Below are positions 21,486 through 34,300 of a stretch of 64,000 nt of DNA, in pieces. How positions within the stretch are numbered: position 1 is the stretch's first letter; the number at the start of each line of letters is the position of its first letter. Origin of the DNA: Blepharisma stoltei (lineage: Eukaryota > Ciliophora > Heterotrichea > Heterotrichida > Blepharismidae); contig CAJZBQ010000064.1 in the NCBI GenBank assembly GCA_914767885.1, positions 310,001 through 374,000 on the forward strand, in the 5' to 3' direction. Under the pieces are notes generated by a model. That model saw only the letters and a list, made by a program, of their open reading frames with translations. It ran no database searches and was not told the DNA's origin. Position numbers and translations under genes: made by a program.

Positions 21486-23775
21486 ATGACCAAGATATAT
21501 CTTTTGATACTTTTGACCTTCTTGGCCTACGCAGAGCTGATTTACCAAAAAATCGATAGCGTTATGACAATCGGTTGGGAAATCTCAAATGACGAAATCA
21601 TATTCAACTTTAAGGTAGCATTTATTTAGTGCAAAGCTGATTGGTGCAGCATAGGGTTCGCTAATTCCATGTTTGGATGTGATATGATTGTAGCCCTACA
21701 AAAAAAGTCTGCGAATTCCACTGTAGAACTGATGGACATCTGGTCAGAAAATCATGACACTCCTTACTCAGATACTGATCTAAAAGGAACCAATGACATA
21801 AAATATATCAAAGGAGGCTATTCAACTTCACCAGGTAGACTAATTGATGTATATTTTAGCAGAAAATTGGACACTGGAGATAAGTATGACAAGGTTATAG
21901 TGCCTGACCAAGTCATGGACATTAACTGGGCATATCAAAAAAGAACAAGACGCTTTGATGAGCATGATGAGTACGGAGCATCAACCATTGTATTTGCAAC
22001 AAAAATAGAGAAAATAAACTACCAAATTGATGAAAATGATTTCGAGTATTATGCAGCCCATGCATTGCTTATGATAATTTCATGGTCTTTATTAGCTCCT
22101 GGAGCTATTATTGTTGCCAGGTACTATAAAAGCTGGAAACTTTGGTACCCTTGTCATCTAATTTCTTTTTCCCTGGCTATTTTTTTAACCCTATTTAGTG
22201 TTGGATTAGCTTTTTATAAACATCCAGTATCTTATGAAACCTTTACAGAAGTGCCAAGATACCACGCCAGGCTTGGATTTCTCTTAGCAGGAACTGTTGT
22301 AGCCCAAGGCATTTCTGGCTTAATCGTAAGGTGGCTTCAGACTTCTTCGACCAGCTTTTCAGCAATTTCCCAAACAAGAAGACTTCATAAATCAATTGGA
22401 TGAATTATGGCAACTCTTGGCATCCTGATCAATATATCAGGGTTTTGACTTGTGGAAAGCGAATTAGATGAGGTCAGTGGAATATTGTTCTGGACTGCAA
22501 TATGCACATTGATAATAGTTTCCTTTGAAATTGATCATAAATGGATAAATCTTATTCCAGCTCAATTCGTTGTATGGATGAAGCTAAAACTCTCCAAAAG
22601 ATTCCCATTCCTTTATAAGGCAAACAGGAGCATGACTCATAGAGCAGCTCTAAAAGAGATGACAATGAAAAATAAAGATTACATGTTTTATGAAGAATTC
22701 GTGATTGATATAACTGATTTTAAGTTCTCCCATCCAGGAGGAGCATTCATGCTGAATGATTCTATCGGAGAAGATACAGGGAAATACATGATTGGGTGCA
22801 GCAGTGCAAATGGAGAATTAGCGCCATATACCCATTCGCCTGAGTCTTTTGATCTTCTTAAAAAGCTTGTAGTTGCCAAGATTCCATATCCAGATGAGTT
22901 TTTAATACCTCTTAACTATGAAGAATTGATGGATTCCATGACTTGGAGTGTCAAATCACAGCATGTTATAAGCGAAAATACTTATTTACTTGTATTAAGT
23001 TCTAAGAACTTCAATATGAACTCGAAATGCAAAAATCCTTTATGGCTTGGCAAACATTTTAGGATTAATGCAGAAGTTGATGGGAAAAATGTATCAAGAT
23101 ATTATAGCGCATTCTTTTGCAACTTGAATTCATGGGCTATTGAATGCCAAGAAAGTGGTTATAGAGTTAGCACTTATCCAAACGTGAAAAGTGGTAGATT
23201 GCAGCTGATTTATAAGGAATATCCTCAAGGAGTCTTAACCCAGCATTTGAAGTCTTGCCAAGCAAAAACTAAACTAAACCTCAAAGGTCCATTAGGACCT
23301 GGACTCTGCTTATCAGAATTTTCTGGTAAATATGTAGCCTTTGCAGCTGGTACAGGCTTGGTTCCATTTCTGGACATAGTCTGCTATCTTTGGACTATAA
23401 GAAATAGCCCACATATTCAATTTTCTTTTACTCTTATAGTTTCTTTTAGGAATTTGAAAGACTTCTTTGGCTTACTCTTTAATTATTTAAAAAAATATAA
23501 AAGCCTGGTATAATTTGTTATTAAATAATTTTTTTTATTTTTAAATTGAAGAGCTAGATCTTCTTGAAGCTACTGCAAGTGCTTTAGGAGAAAGTAGATT
23601 TAAGCTTGTTATCCTCACTAATGAAAGACGAGAACAACTTCCTGGATTAGTCAAAGAATGTGGAGAGCTCAAGTCAGATCTAGCTTGGGTTTGTGGGCCT
23701 TCTGGGTACAATAAGTTTATTCTTGATTCCCTGAAGGCTGGAGGACTTAGTAGAGATAAAATTATCGTGATGTAA
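21486..23775 (+). CDS. DOMON-cytochrome b561-cytochrome b5-reductase fusion, copy 2
   Basis: Paralogue of 15879-18292: 2193 nt after removing an 82 bp IES and a 15-nt intron, 730 residues. Signal peptide MTKIYLLILLTFLAYA; DOMON with WCSIGFANS; b561 helices with HALLMIISWSLLAPG, HARLGFL and RRLHKSIGW (this Trp and the one in SGFW are TGA codons); b5 motif SHPGGAFML with PYTHS; reductase RYYSAFFCN, GPLGPGLCL, AAGTGLVPF, CGPSGYN and the terminal KIIVM shared with copy 1. All heme and flavin motifs seem intact. The two genes are transcribed away from each other, as expected from an inverted duplication. Confidence 0.88.
21615..21629 (+). other. 15-nt intron in fusion gene copy 2
   Basis: GTAGCATTTATTTAG between IIFNFK and CKADWC, at the same codon position as the intron in copy 1. 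Confidence 0.9.
23473..23554. other. 82 bp TA-bounded IES in fusion gene copy 2
   Basis: TA at 23473-23474 and 23555-23556. Removal gives DFFGLDLLEATA, matching DSFCFDILEATS in copy 1, which lacks an insert here. Ends are weakly inverted (TACTCTTT and the inverse of GAAGAGCTA). Confidence 0.9.
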
Positions 23776-24016
23776 AGACTCTATATCCATAACTTAGAAT
23801 ATTTTTATGATGAAATTAATTAATTTCATAAATATAAAATAGCATCAGAATTCAGTTAATATAATAAATAAGATAATAATTTCATAGAAACTATTCAAAT
23901 GACAAGTTTGAACAGTTTTTTGATTGCTTTAAAACTTGTTTCACAATAAAGAAAATTATTACCAAAATATTATGATAAATATTGTAATGTTAAGAGGCTA
24001 GCAATAGTTATATACA

Positions 24017-25144
24017 CTAACTACATTCAATTTTCGCTCGCTTCGGGGAACATTCTACACAAAAGAATGTTTCCGGAACTTCGTACCTCTTTAATCCTAT
24101 ACATTCGCTGTGGAATCATTTTCCACATTCATCGCAAGCAATCATTTCACTATCCCTAATCCTTTGTTCATAATCCTCATCTGTCTCATCATTTCTCTTT
24201 GGCGTGGCTTCAACAAATGGCTTTCTGCACAAGCAATGAAGCTCTTGACTTACGAGATCTTCAAGAACAGGCTGCTTCGGCTTCCTTCCTCTTTTGGCTC
24301 CTCCTATAGGCTTAATATACTTTTTCAGCTTAGCTTTTTCTCTTAATGTTGGCTCATAAACTACTAAAGGCTTTCCTAAAATTTGAATTTCCTTTTTAAT
24401 TACTGGGAATATTGATTCATTGTAAAATTTATAGCAATCTTGGTATTTTCTCCCTTGTAAAGCAATTTTTTCTAGCAAAATCATTTGAGGATGCAAAACT
24501 GTGTATTGCAAAAGTTTTTTGGACATAATAATAAAATGGCTCAGTGCGGAATCCTTCGCTTTTATTATTATGGGGTTCAGTTTTCCACGTGGCCTTTTAT
24601 CAGCAATACCAATATGGAATACCGCATAGGGTATAGAGGCTGCCTTTGAGTAGCGCTCTAAGCGCCCGAGACTTCCCGACGAAGTCTGGGCGGTGGTTTG
24701 ACCAGCTGATGTTGGTCAAACCAGCATCCAATTTGACAAACCTTCTGTAGGAGAAGAATTTGTCATTTTGGATGTTGGTTTGACCAACATCAGCTGGTCA
24801 AACCACCGCCCAGACTTCGTCGGGAAGTCTCGGGCGCTTAGAGCGCTACTCAAAGGCAGCCTCTATATTTCTTTGGCCCAAGATACTAAGAAGAACACCT
24901 GGTTTGCTGCTTGACACACCCGAGGAGGGTGACCCTTAGGCGGAACACACACAGGAGTCAAGTTCGGGCGAGGCAACGCTGCCGGTGCGGGATTTCTGGC
25001 CCGTTGGGGATGGCACTTTATAGAATGGCTTGGTCGGGCTAGCCGGTCCAAGATTGCTTGGTGACGTCACCGGTGGGAGTTAAAAGGATGGGCTTAAGCA
25101 TGCCTAAATCATCCTGCTGAAGAAATCAAAACACCTTAAATACC

Positions 25145-25188
<44 letters not shown>

Positions 25189-26703
25189 CAAAGGTTTGGA
25201 CACTTGCACGCCTCCTCGCAACTTTTTCTGAGAGCTTGCTTTGGTGAAGGCAAATTTAAAGCCAGGCTTTTCTTCTTTTGCAAGCCTTGCTTCAACGATT
25301 TTTAGCAGCTCTAGCTTTTCTTCGTAAGAAAATTCTCCACTTCTCTTTCGTTTAACTTGGGGTGGAGTTTGACAGGCTAGCTGATTCTTTTTGACTTTTC
25401 TAGCTTCAAATTTCTGAAGAGCCCTTCCTAAATACAATATATCTTCGACAGCCTTTTTCTCAAGGCTTTCAATTTGCTTTCTCAGCCTAAGTGGCCGATG
25501 TTTTGAGCAATAACAATTCATATCATCAAATCCTGTTTTATCCCTGGTGCTAACTCTTGCCTTATTTAATAGAAATTTTAAATTTTGAATATTCTAACTC
25601 CCCTTCCATGAGCGAACAAAACCAGTGGAAAAATACTATTCTTTGCCCAAAAACTTACCCTTTATGAGCGAACAAAAAATTTTTATGAAAAAATTTATTT
25701 GATATGCAAGTGATAAGTAGTATAGTGAAATCTCTAGTTAATTCTGTTTAATTTCAAACAGCTTGCATTTCAAAATATAAAATTTTATAAATTAAATTAA
25801 TTTTAAAATTTTTTTTTTTGTTGATATACTATAAAGTTTATATCTAAATTTTTTAAAAACAAACCTCCGTGAGCGAACAAAATTTTTCTGTTCACTCATG
25901 GAGCGGGGAGTAAGCATAAACTTAATAAAAATAAAATTTTTGGCATATTCTACAGTAAGAAAATTATTTTTAGCACATAATGGATGGAATCCCACTGTAC
26001 ACCTCCCATGATGACACTGTACACAGGCTCCGTTTTTTGTGTTGCATTTTTGGCATTTGAGCTGAAATCGGTCCTTGTTGATTTTCGAAATATCAATTTC
26101 TGACATCAATTCTTGATCTTGGAAGCAAGAAAAATCTAAATGCATAACACAGAATACATGAGCCCAAATTTGTTCAGGTTCTCCTGTCCATGGATAATTA
26201 GGATAATCAGAATGAAGAGAGGTAAAAAGAACAGTTGGCTTTATTGCCCCTCCTTTATTTGGACACAACGCACATCGGATTTCATTTCTCTTTTCTGACT
26301 GTTTTTGGCAAGCAATGCAGTATCAGTCAGTGTCTGGAACTACAAGAATTCCATAGCATTTCATATGAACTCCTGTGTTGCAGCCAGAACAAATTACGAT
26401 CAAATCGTCATCTTCATAATCTCCGTCCCCACAAATTTCACAGGAAAATTCATCGTCGTGCACTGGCGGCGTTGAAGGCTTTTCGACAATGTTGTCAGAT
26501 TTAGATCTTTTTTCTATGTAGTCTAAATAAGCATTTAGAGTCTTTCGGTGCTCGATATTTGTAATTTCTGACAAAACTATTTCGTACTCACTGAGTAGTT
26601 TAGGGTAGTTATTATCAAGCCCTTTTTTTTGTTCCGGAAAGATTTGAGATACATCGTTTTCACATTGCTCTAACTCAGCTTCATACTTATAATTCAGGCA
26701 TCG
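24017..26703 (-). CDS. Multi-PHD-finger chromatin reader; N-terminus unresolved
   Basis: The frame is open up to 26703 but has no ATG there, so the first exon or segment is missing or lies beyond another insert. In order: a C4HC3 PHD finger (CEICGDGDYEDDD...CSGCNTGVHMKCYG...WYCIACQ); an extended zinc-knuckle/ePHD module (CALCPNKGGAIKPT, AHVFCVMH, CQKCNTKNGACVQC, FHPLCAK, CYCSKHRP) as in BRPF/JADE proteins; a basic coiled-coil segment; and a C-terminal PHD (HCLCRKPF...CDECGKWFHSEC...FFCVEC). PHD plus ePHD modules read histone H3 tails, usually within acetyltransferase complexes, so a nuclear role is likely. Two germline inserts (24518-25194, 25567-25950) interrupt it; net length of the open part is 1626 nt. 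Confidence 0.82.
24632..24867. repeat. Foldback element, copy 1 (nested in the PHD insert)
   Basis: Two arms of about 100 bp are near-perfect inverted copies, beginning TATAGAGGCTGCCTTTGAG and ending CTCAAAGGCAGCCTCTATA, around a short loop near 24745. The arms include AGTAGCGC and GGTTTGACC, also found in the palindrome at 38266-38422. Confidence 0.85.
25145..25189. repeat. (TAAG)n microsatellite
   Basis: About eleven uninterrupted TAAG units at the 3' end of the retroposon-like insert, directly before the target duplication. Best read as the tail of that insert. Confidence 0.9.
25567..25950. mobile_element. TA-bounded IES in the PHD gene containing MITE family A copy 3
   Basis: The MITE itself spans 25595-25910 between TA dinucleotides with CCATGAGCGAACAAAA and TTCTGTTCACTCATGG ends. 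Removing only the MITE leaves a stop. A join of the TA at 25567 to the TA at 25951 removes the MITE and its AT-rich flanks and yields NNFLTVNKARVSTRDK in frame across the ePHD module. So the MITE appears to have inserted into an older IES. The outer boundary is inferred from frame only. Confidence 0.65.
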
Positions 26704-26853
26704 TTATGAACTGACTTTTAACAGCCCTTCCATGCTACCAAGCACCTGGGTTCATGATATTTTCAAATGCTAATTTAATTAATTAAAATAAATGTGGGGC
26801 ACTTTTCGATAAATATTTTGACGTTTAATAATTTTGGGACAGCCCGGTAAGGG

Positions 26854-27141
26854 CTACAGTGGAAAATATGCCAAATAGCAAGCAGAAGTGGGGCTCGCTA
26901 TAGTAATAAGATTATTAACATAAGATTCGCTGTCAAAATGATCATATTCTAATTCGATATCAAGCTTCATGTCAATATTTGGAAGTTGCGCTGTTGCCGA
27001 CGCGCTTTTAAAGTATTGATTGTTAATGTAAAACCAAAGCATATTTCCTATGCAGATGTCCTTGGACTTGTGTTGGCTCTGGGCAATCTTGATTGTTTTT
27101 AAAAGATCACAAAACATTTCTAACTTATTAGAAAAAAACAT
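26854..27141 (-). CDS. Small open frame, unrecognised; possibly the 5' part of the PHD gene
   Basis: A 95-codon frame starting MFFSNKLEMFCDLLKTIK and ending at TAG in YFPL. It lies directly upstream of the PHD gene on the same strand, 150 bp from where that gene's frame opens without an ATG. It may be its first segment, separated by an insert whose duplication I could not find, or a small independent gene. No domain recognised. Confidence 0.35.
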   Translation of the reverse strand: MFFSNKLEMFCDLLKTIKIAQSQHKSKDICIGNMLWFYINNQYFKSASATAQLPNIDMKLDIELEYDHFDSESYVNNLITIASPTSACYLAYFPL

Positions 27142-28342
27142 AAACCTAATATGGAATTAAATATCCTCAGATATTAATAAAAAATAAAGGAATTCTTATA
27201 TATAGACAATCATCAATTTATGAGGAAAATAATAACCAGTAAAAAAGCCAGCGGGTGGATAGTTGGTAAAAATTTGAGTGAAATCTTTATTTTTTTATCT
27301 AGCATTTTATTTGTCTCACTTTAATTAATTCAGAATGACAAGATTAAAAAAAAAGCGGTTTTAGAAGTTTTGCTGCATTTTAACATTTTTTTTATTAGAT
27401 ATAAAGAATTGATTTTTTGATTGTAGCTATCAAGCTAAAAAGAAATAGAAATTGTAGCATTACTTAAAATAATAAATATTATAATCAGAAAATTTGAAAT
27501 TTTTTTAAGTTATTCAAAATGGATTTATTATGGATTTGCATAAAAATTTTATATATTAGGTATTATAAATTGTGTTAAAAATCAGTTTTAGAAGTCAGAA
27601 ATTCAATAAAATATAATTGTTATATTTTAAAAAATTTTTCTTTATGATAAAATTTAAAAATTATAAACCCGAATAAAGCATTGTTTAGGTATAAATATAT
27701 ATTTAGCACCAATCTTAAAGATAATCTAAACTATTACAAAAAAAGCAATATTTCCATAGGTTATTATTGAAATAAGTATAAAATATATTTAAATCAACCC
27801 TGGAAAAAAGTGAAGCTTTTTGAAAATTTTAAAATATATTAATTTTTATTTCGAAATTTAATATGCAAAAATTAGATTATTTAGAATGCAAGCTGTTTAA
27901 AATTCAATATATATGCTTTATATTCATTATCAAGGTTGCTGCAATCAAAATTATTTTACAAAAAATTTTTTATATTAAAAAATAATTTTGCTCGCGCATT
28001 AATGATAGTTTTTAAAAAATAGTATTTTCGAGTGGTTTTGCTCGCTGATAGGGAGAGGATTATATTTTATTAAAGCCTTTGCTAAAAACAAGATTATTGG
28101 ATAATTTATATTGGCTTTACATCAAATAGTTATTAATAAATAATTTGTTTATAAATTTAAAGCCTTTTATTGCATTAAATAATAAACTCTCAATTAATAA
28201 ATATTAATATTAATTCATCATTTTATCCTTAACTAATTTAAATTCGTTAGATATTTTAGGATCTGGTTTATTATTATAAGCAACAAAAATAAGCGAACAA
28301 AATTGCAAGAATTTATATAGCAATCAATAATTATTTAATAAC
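27142..28342. other. AT-rich intergenic region, nothing recognised
   Basis: 1.2 kb of extremely AT-rich sequence between the PHD region and the 3' end of the large membrane protein. No open frame, repeat family or hairpin of note. Confidence 0.6.
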
Positions 28343-31300
28343 TTAAATCCTCCAAGGCCCTTTAAACCAGTCCCAAAAGTAAAAAATCGATACAAATAAC
28401 TCCAAGCAAATCCCAAAAAGTGATATCTGCCAGACATCACTCATATAAGAATACAGTCCCAAAATAGCGATATGTTGGAACAGCTGAGGTACATTTATGA
28501 CGGTCAAATTATACAAGCTTAATCTTTCCAATGGAAATCTAAACGCATTCACATTCCCCAGTGTCTTCGCATGAGTTGATACAGGAAGACCAAAGAATCC
28601 ACTATACAATATTCTTATAAAGTGAATCCCAAAAAGTAACGATAAAAACCTTGTAATCCTATACGACCATTTAAATTTCTGAGAAAATTCGTCTAAGGCT
28701 GCACTGCTTTCGACCAGTGGATCTAAATGCAGAATTAAAAACATCATAGATAGCACACTTGACCCAGCTATAAATGAAGCTGTTATCCCTACAAGAATTG
28801 AAGCTTCTGAGCCCTTATCAACCCATAGGAAAATTAGGAGAAATATTCTTTCAGTAAATTCAATAGCACTGAACATAAATAAAATAGTTGCTTTTTGTAA
28901 GTACATATCTGGGCTTGCGAATTTTGCAATTACTATAATTATTAATGCTAGTAGAGTTTCTCCTATAAGCGCATAAACAGCAAAAGCAGAAATCCCACTT
29001 GAAGTAACAGTAGACTTGTTCACTGGGGGAATAATGATTTGGTCTTTGTCACATGTCAAAGTGGTGGAATTCGCGGTGTAATTGCTTGGGCAGGTAATTT
29101 GGCAAGAATGATCTGGGTTTAAATAATAAGTAGATTTACTGTCAGAGTAGCAAGATGTGCAGTTGTAAAGTGATGACCCGCTGCAGGTCTTACAACTTTT
29201 ATCACAAATATCGGTAGGGTTTGTAGGATTTTTATCACATAGTAAAGTAGTTGAATTAGCTGTGTAGTTTTCAGGACAACTAGTCTGGCAAGAGTTGTCC
29301 GGGTTTAAATAATAAGTTGAATTTTCATTAGAATAGCAAGATTTACAGTTATAAATTGATGACTCATAGCATGTTTTACAACTTTTGTCGCATTGTTTGC
29401 AAGTGGCTGAGTTCCCATATAAACCATCAGGACAGTTGCTGTAGCAAACATTTTTATATAAATAAGGAGAAGAATCTTTGCAGGTGATGCAAGTGGATGG
29501 ATTATTGCTATCACAAGTTTTGCATCCTGATCCGCAAGGTTTTACACAATTCCCATCTTCAATTATTAAGCCATCTGGACATTTACTATAGCATTGCTGC
29601 TGATAATAATAAGTTCCATCAGGACAGCTTGAACAGTAGTTTTCTCTAGTACAAGTTTTACAGCTGATATTACAAGGCTTGCAATAATAATTTGAGGTAT
29701 CTTGGTAGTACTTATCAGGGCAAGAATCAATGCACACTTTTGAGCTCGAAGATTGATCATAGTTCCAATAATCAGGGCCACAAGTAGACACGCATAACTT
29801 TTTGCCCTTGAAAGTATAAGTAAACAAGTTTGATGGACAGACAGAAACGCACTTAGAATCTGCTGTCAAAAAAGGAGTGCTTCCTGTTAAGTTGCATGAT
29901 AAGCAATTACTAGATATAGAGCCATTACATGTGACACAGGACTGATCACAAGCTAAACAACTTGAGCTATCACTTGTTATATAATAGTGCTGGCTTGGGC
30001 AGCTTGAGTTAGAGATGCATGTAGGCTGATTGCTGTTATCTGGATCATAATATTTTAATGATGGGGATGGACAAGAATTTTCATAGCAAAGTTTCTTTCC
30101 TTCAAGAGTATATACGAACTGAGTAGAGTTACAATAATTAACGCATTTGGAGTCTTCAGTTAAAAATGGAGAGCTTCCAGTCAAATTGCAGGATAAACAG
30201 CCATTAGAAGCTGTACTGCTACATGTCAGACAAGTTTGGTCACAGGCCAAACAGCTAGAGCCATCTTTTGTGATATAATAATGCTGACTAGGGCAAGATG
30301 AACGAGAGATGCAGGTGGGCTGGCTATTATTGTTTGGATCATAATAATTTAATGAAGGAGATGGACAAGAATGGTCATAGCACAATTTCTTTCCATCGAG
30401 GGTATATGAAAATTGAGTAGAGTTGCAATTGCTTATGCATCTTGAATCTTCTGTCAAAAATGGAGTGCTTCCAGTTAAGTCACACGTTAAACAACTGTTA
30501 GATGTTGTGCCGCTACATGTAAGGCAAGTTATATCACAAGCTAAGCAGCTTAATTTATCACTTGTGATATAATAGTGCTGACTAGGACAACTTGCATATG
30601 AAATGCAAGTAGGCTGATTATTGTTGCTGATATTATAATATTTTAGTGATGGAGATGGACAAGCATTATTATAGCACAGCTTCTTTCCTTCGAGAGTATA
30701 TACGAATTGAGAAGAACTGCAATAAGCTACACATTTAGAATCTTCAGTTAGAAATGGAGTGCTTCCTGATAAATCGCACGTTAAGCAATTATTGGATGCA
30801 GTACCATTGCATGTTAAACAAGTTTGATCACAAGCTAAGCAGCTTGAATTATCGCTGGTTATATAATAATGCTGGCTGGGACAGGTTGAATAGTCAATGC
30901 ATGTAGGCTGATTATTGTTATTTAAATCGTAATAAATTAGAGAAGGAGCTGGACAAGAATTGGAATAGCATATCTTTCTACCATTGAGAGTATATAAATA
31001 TTGAGTCAAAGTGCATTTCTGTACACAAAGATTGGTGTCTGTAATAAAAGGCGTTGATCCTGACAGGTCACATGTTTTGCATGTGACACCATCATTGCAA
31101 GTCAAGCAGCTGCTCATGCAAGGTAAACAATAATTTGTGGGCGAATCCAAATAATAGTTTGAAGGACAGCTAGAAATGCACTGATAAATGCTAGAAGTTG
31201 TATTATAGTAATGATGAGTCGGAGAAGAGCACGCAGAAACACACTGGCTGTCTGAGGTAAAATACTTAGTTCCAGAAGTTGGGCAGCTTAAACAGCTATT

Positions 31301-34300
31301 AGAGGAAATCCCACTGCAAGTCTGGCATGATGCATCGCAGGGTAAGCATAATTTGTTGGTTGAGTCAACAACTGAAATAAGATCAGGGCACTTTGAAACA
31401 CAAGTATAGTCTAGCTTGTTTAAATAAGTTTCTCCATAAATGGTAGGGCAGCTATTGCAATGAGTAGATGCAGAGAAGCAATCTAAACAGTTATTATCAC
31501 ATTTTTGACAAATTTTGTTGCTGTCTTCATAATATCCTGTAGGACAGTTATCATCAGTCAAAGTTTCTTCTGCTACACAATTTCCTCTTTCTCTATACAA
31601 AACTGGGTAAGAAGACACACATGATAAACAAAATGTAGAGCTTGTACTGCAGGTTGCACATGGGCTTTGACAGCTTCCAGTATTCACACAAACTCCGTTA
31701 ACTTTTTGAGTACCTGAAGGGCAAGAAGTCACACATGAATTATCTGATTGCAAATAGCCTGAAGCGCATGAAGTGCAATCAGTTGATTGTGGGCCGAGAC
31801 ATGAGGCACATGTGAAGTGGCACCTTAAGCATGTGAGGTCTGAATATAAAAAATAGTCACTTTGGCATTCAGAATTGCAAGAATACCCTTCAAGCATTGG
31901 TGAAGACGAAGGAACGTTGCAGGAATAGCAAGATATTGAGCTTCCTGCACAGTGCTGGCATTCAGAAGAGCACGAATTGTCATTAATTGATGAGAAAAAT
32001 GATATAGACATAGTTGAGTCAGTATCTATCACAAATCCCGTTGAATCTAGCGTAGAAATTGCAAAAACTCCATATGATTTTGCGGAATTGCCATTTGTGA
32101 TGTTAGATATTCAAAATCCTATCATTACTGGTCCTGTAAGCTGAGACTGGAAACCATTTTTCAAGGTGACAGTATTGCTTGATACAGTGCATTGTAAAGT
32201 GGTATTTGTATTGATATAAGATGTGCAAGAACTGAGAGAAGAAGAGATCGAGACTCCAGATGGGAATGCTACCGATATCATTGCCCCAATCGGAATGTTA
32301 TTTTGGGAAGTAAATATGATTCTGTAGTTAGTTACAGCAGACACTGTTGGATTATAAGGATGAATATCAATATTTGTCAAGCTCCCAGCAATAAACGGAG
32401 CTAAAATCGTTGAAACATCGTTTATGCTAGCTACATCGCTATTATACCCATTATTAGACGTATAAATTGACAATCCGCCAGTTATTGTGATCACATAATC
32501 CATATTTTTGATTCCAGCCATTGCAAACCCAATACTCCCTCCTTTCTTGCAAGTTGACGAGCAGTAGTTTGTTATTGTAAGATGGACTACACTATTTGTT
32601 GATGAGTCAACTGTCTTTAATATATTCAGCTCTACATTATCAGAAATCCTATAAACCCTAAACGTCGTTTGAATGACAACCATATCAATTGGAAAAGTTA
32701 TATCAATATATCCTGTACTCGCTATAAAAGTTGAATAGTTAAATGAAATGGCCATCGAAATGCTTGATTTAATGTTATTATTTGTGCGGGTTGCTGTAAT
32801 CCCTGATATAGTACTCGTATTGATGCTGTTTAAATTTGCAGTACTTATGCCGCCATTTTCAATTATATATCATGCACTTGTGTAGGCTGCAATTTTTCAT
32901 GATGAGTCAAATGGAGCAATTGTATTGGGATTTTGAATGTTTGAAACCTGTAGCACTATTTTCACTCCTTTTGTACACCCACTTGGGCACATATTTTCAA
33001 AGGTGATAGAAGTAATTGAGCCGCTTGCATTTTGTGTATAATTAGAGCAGGTAGGGGTGTTGCTGTTTCCATAAGAATTCCCAATATTAGTGCACTGCAT
33101 TGAATTCCCATTGTCTGCAGCGAATATTGAGTTAGCTGGAATTGTAAAAACAATCATAGCATTGCTCATATAGTCAATAGTAGGGGTATAAGATAAATTA
33201 TAAACTGTATACTCACCAACAGTGTCGTCACTTCTATTCAGTATTGCATCACTCACTGTTCGTGCCTGCAAAGCAGGAGTAAATTGGAGGCCTGATGTGA
33301 CATCATCAATTAATCCTGTTTTATCAGGGTTCAATGTATATATTTTTATTGTCGTCCCTAGATTAGGATTAACATAATATGGATTTTTTACTCCTCCAAT
33401 ACTAATTGTGAGGGTTTTTCCAGCACTGCAGCATGAAGAGCAACTTGTATCAGTTGATGAGCATCATTCATTCATAATCAATTCATAAGTGCTGCTATCA
33501 GCAGGGCTCGAGGATTTTGTGCAAATATTTGAGGTGGATGTGACTCCGTTTATAACAGTATTGCAAACAATTCCACTGTCTTCCCATAGCTCTGCTATTG
33601 GCAAAACTATTTTTACCCAAGAATATGAAGGCATCTGTGTTGAGGTTGTAAATGATAAAATATAAGGTCCTGAATCACCAACATATGCACTATTCCTTGA
33701 TTTTTTTACCACATTTATTGCATTTGGGGTTGCTGTGAAAGTACTAAACGTGGTATTTTGGCATATTAGAGCTCCTCCAGAGGTATAAGTTGATATTTTA
33801 AAGTAATCTGTAGTTTTAGTATTTGGAGGGTTAATAGGATAATTGAAATTAATCCCAATATTAGTTGTGCTTTGAGTCACAGCCGTAGTACTTAAAACAT
33901 TGGAGTTCTGTGAGCAAGATATTGAAGTATCTGAAAGCCCTGAGACAATTGAGCAGCTTACAGAATTTATAGTAAAAGTTGAAGGAAAAGTATATTTTAT
34001 AATAAAAGTATTGTTTAAATTTGCATCAAAAATGTTTGTTTGGAAAAAAATTGACAAAGAGTTTTGAAGATTTACAGTAGTTACTGTGTTATAAAGCAAT
34101 AAATAGCTAATAGGGCAAGGTGAGCTAGATCCTTGATATATAGTCATTGAGTCTATTTTTTCGTTATTTGAAGTTGTCGTAGAAATCACTATAGAAGAAG
34201 TTCCTATATATCTTATATTTCTTAACCATCCAATTGTAATACTAATTGAAGTCACTCCAGCTGCTACAGTCAAATCAGAGCTAAATAATCCAGTAGCAAA

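Larger units (their letters stand above)
24518..25194 (+). mobile_element. Retroposon-like 677 bp insert in the PHD gene with tetranucleotide tail
   Basis: TTTGGACA occurs at 24518-24525 and 25195-25202. Excision gives GVQVSKKLLQYTV in frame. The element starts with TAATAATAAAATGGCTCAG and ends in about eleven TAAG repeats (25145-25189) before the second duplication copy, as retroposons with microsatellite tails do. A foldback element sits inside it at 24632-24867. The duplicated site contains no TA. Confidence 0.8.

Noticed and set aside
25145-25189. TAAG repeats as a telomere-like tract
   Set aside because: It is internal, short and flanked by a target duplication; better explained as a retroposon tail.
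24863-25295. Open frames over the GC-rich part of the PHD insert and the TAAG repeat
   Set aside because: The tail frame is just the microsatellite read as LTYLLTYL; none encode a recognisable protein.
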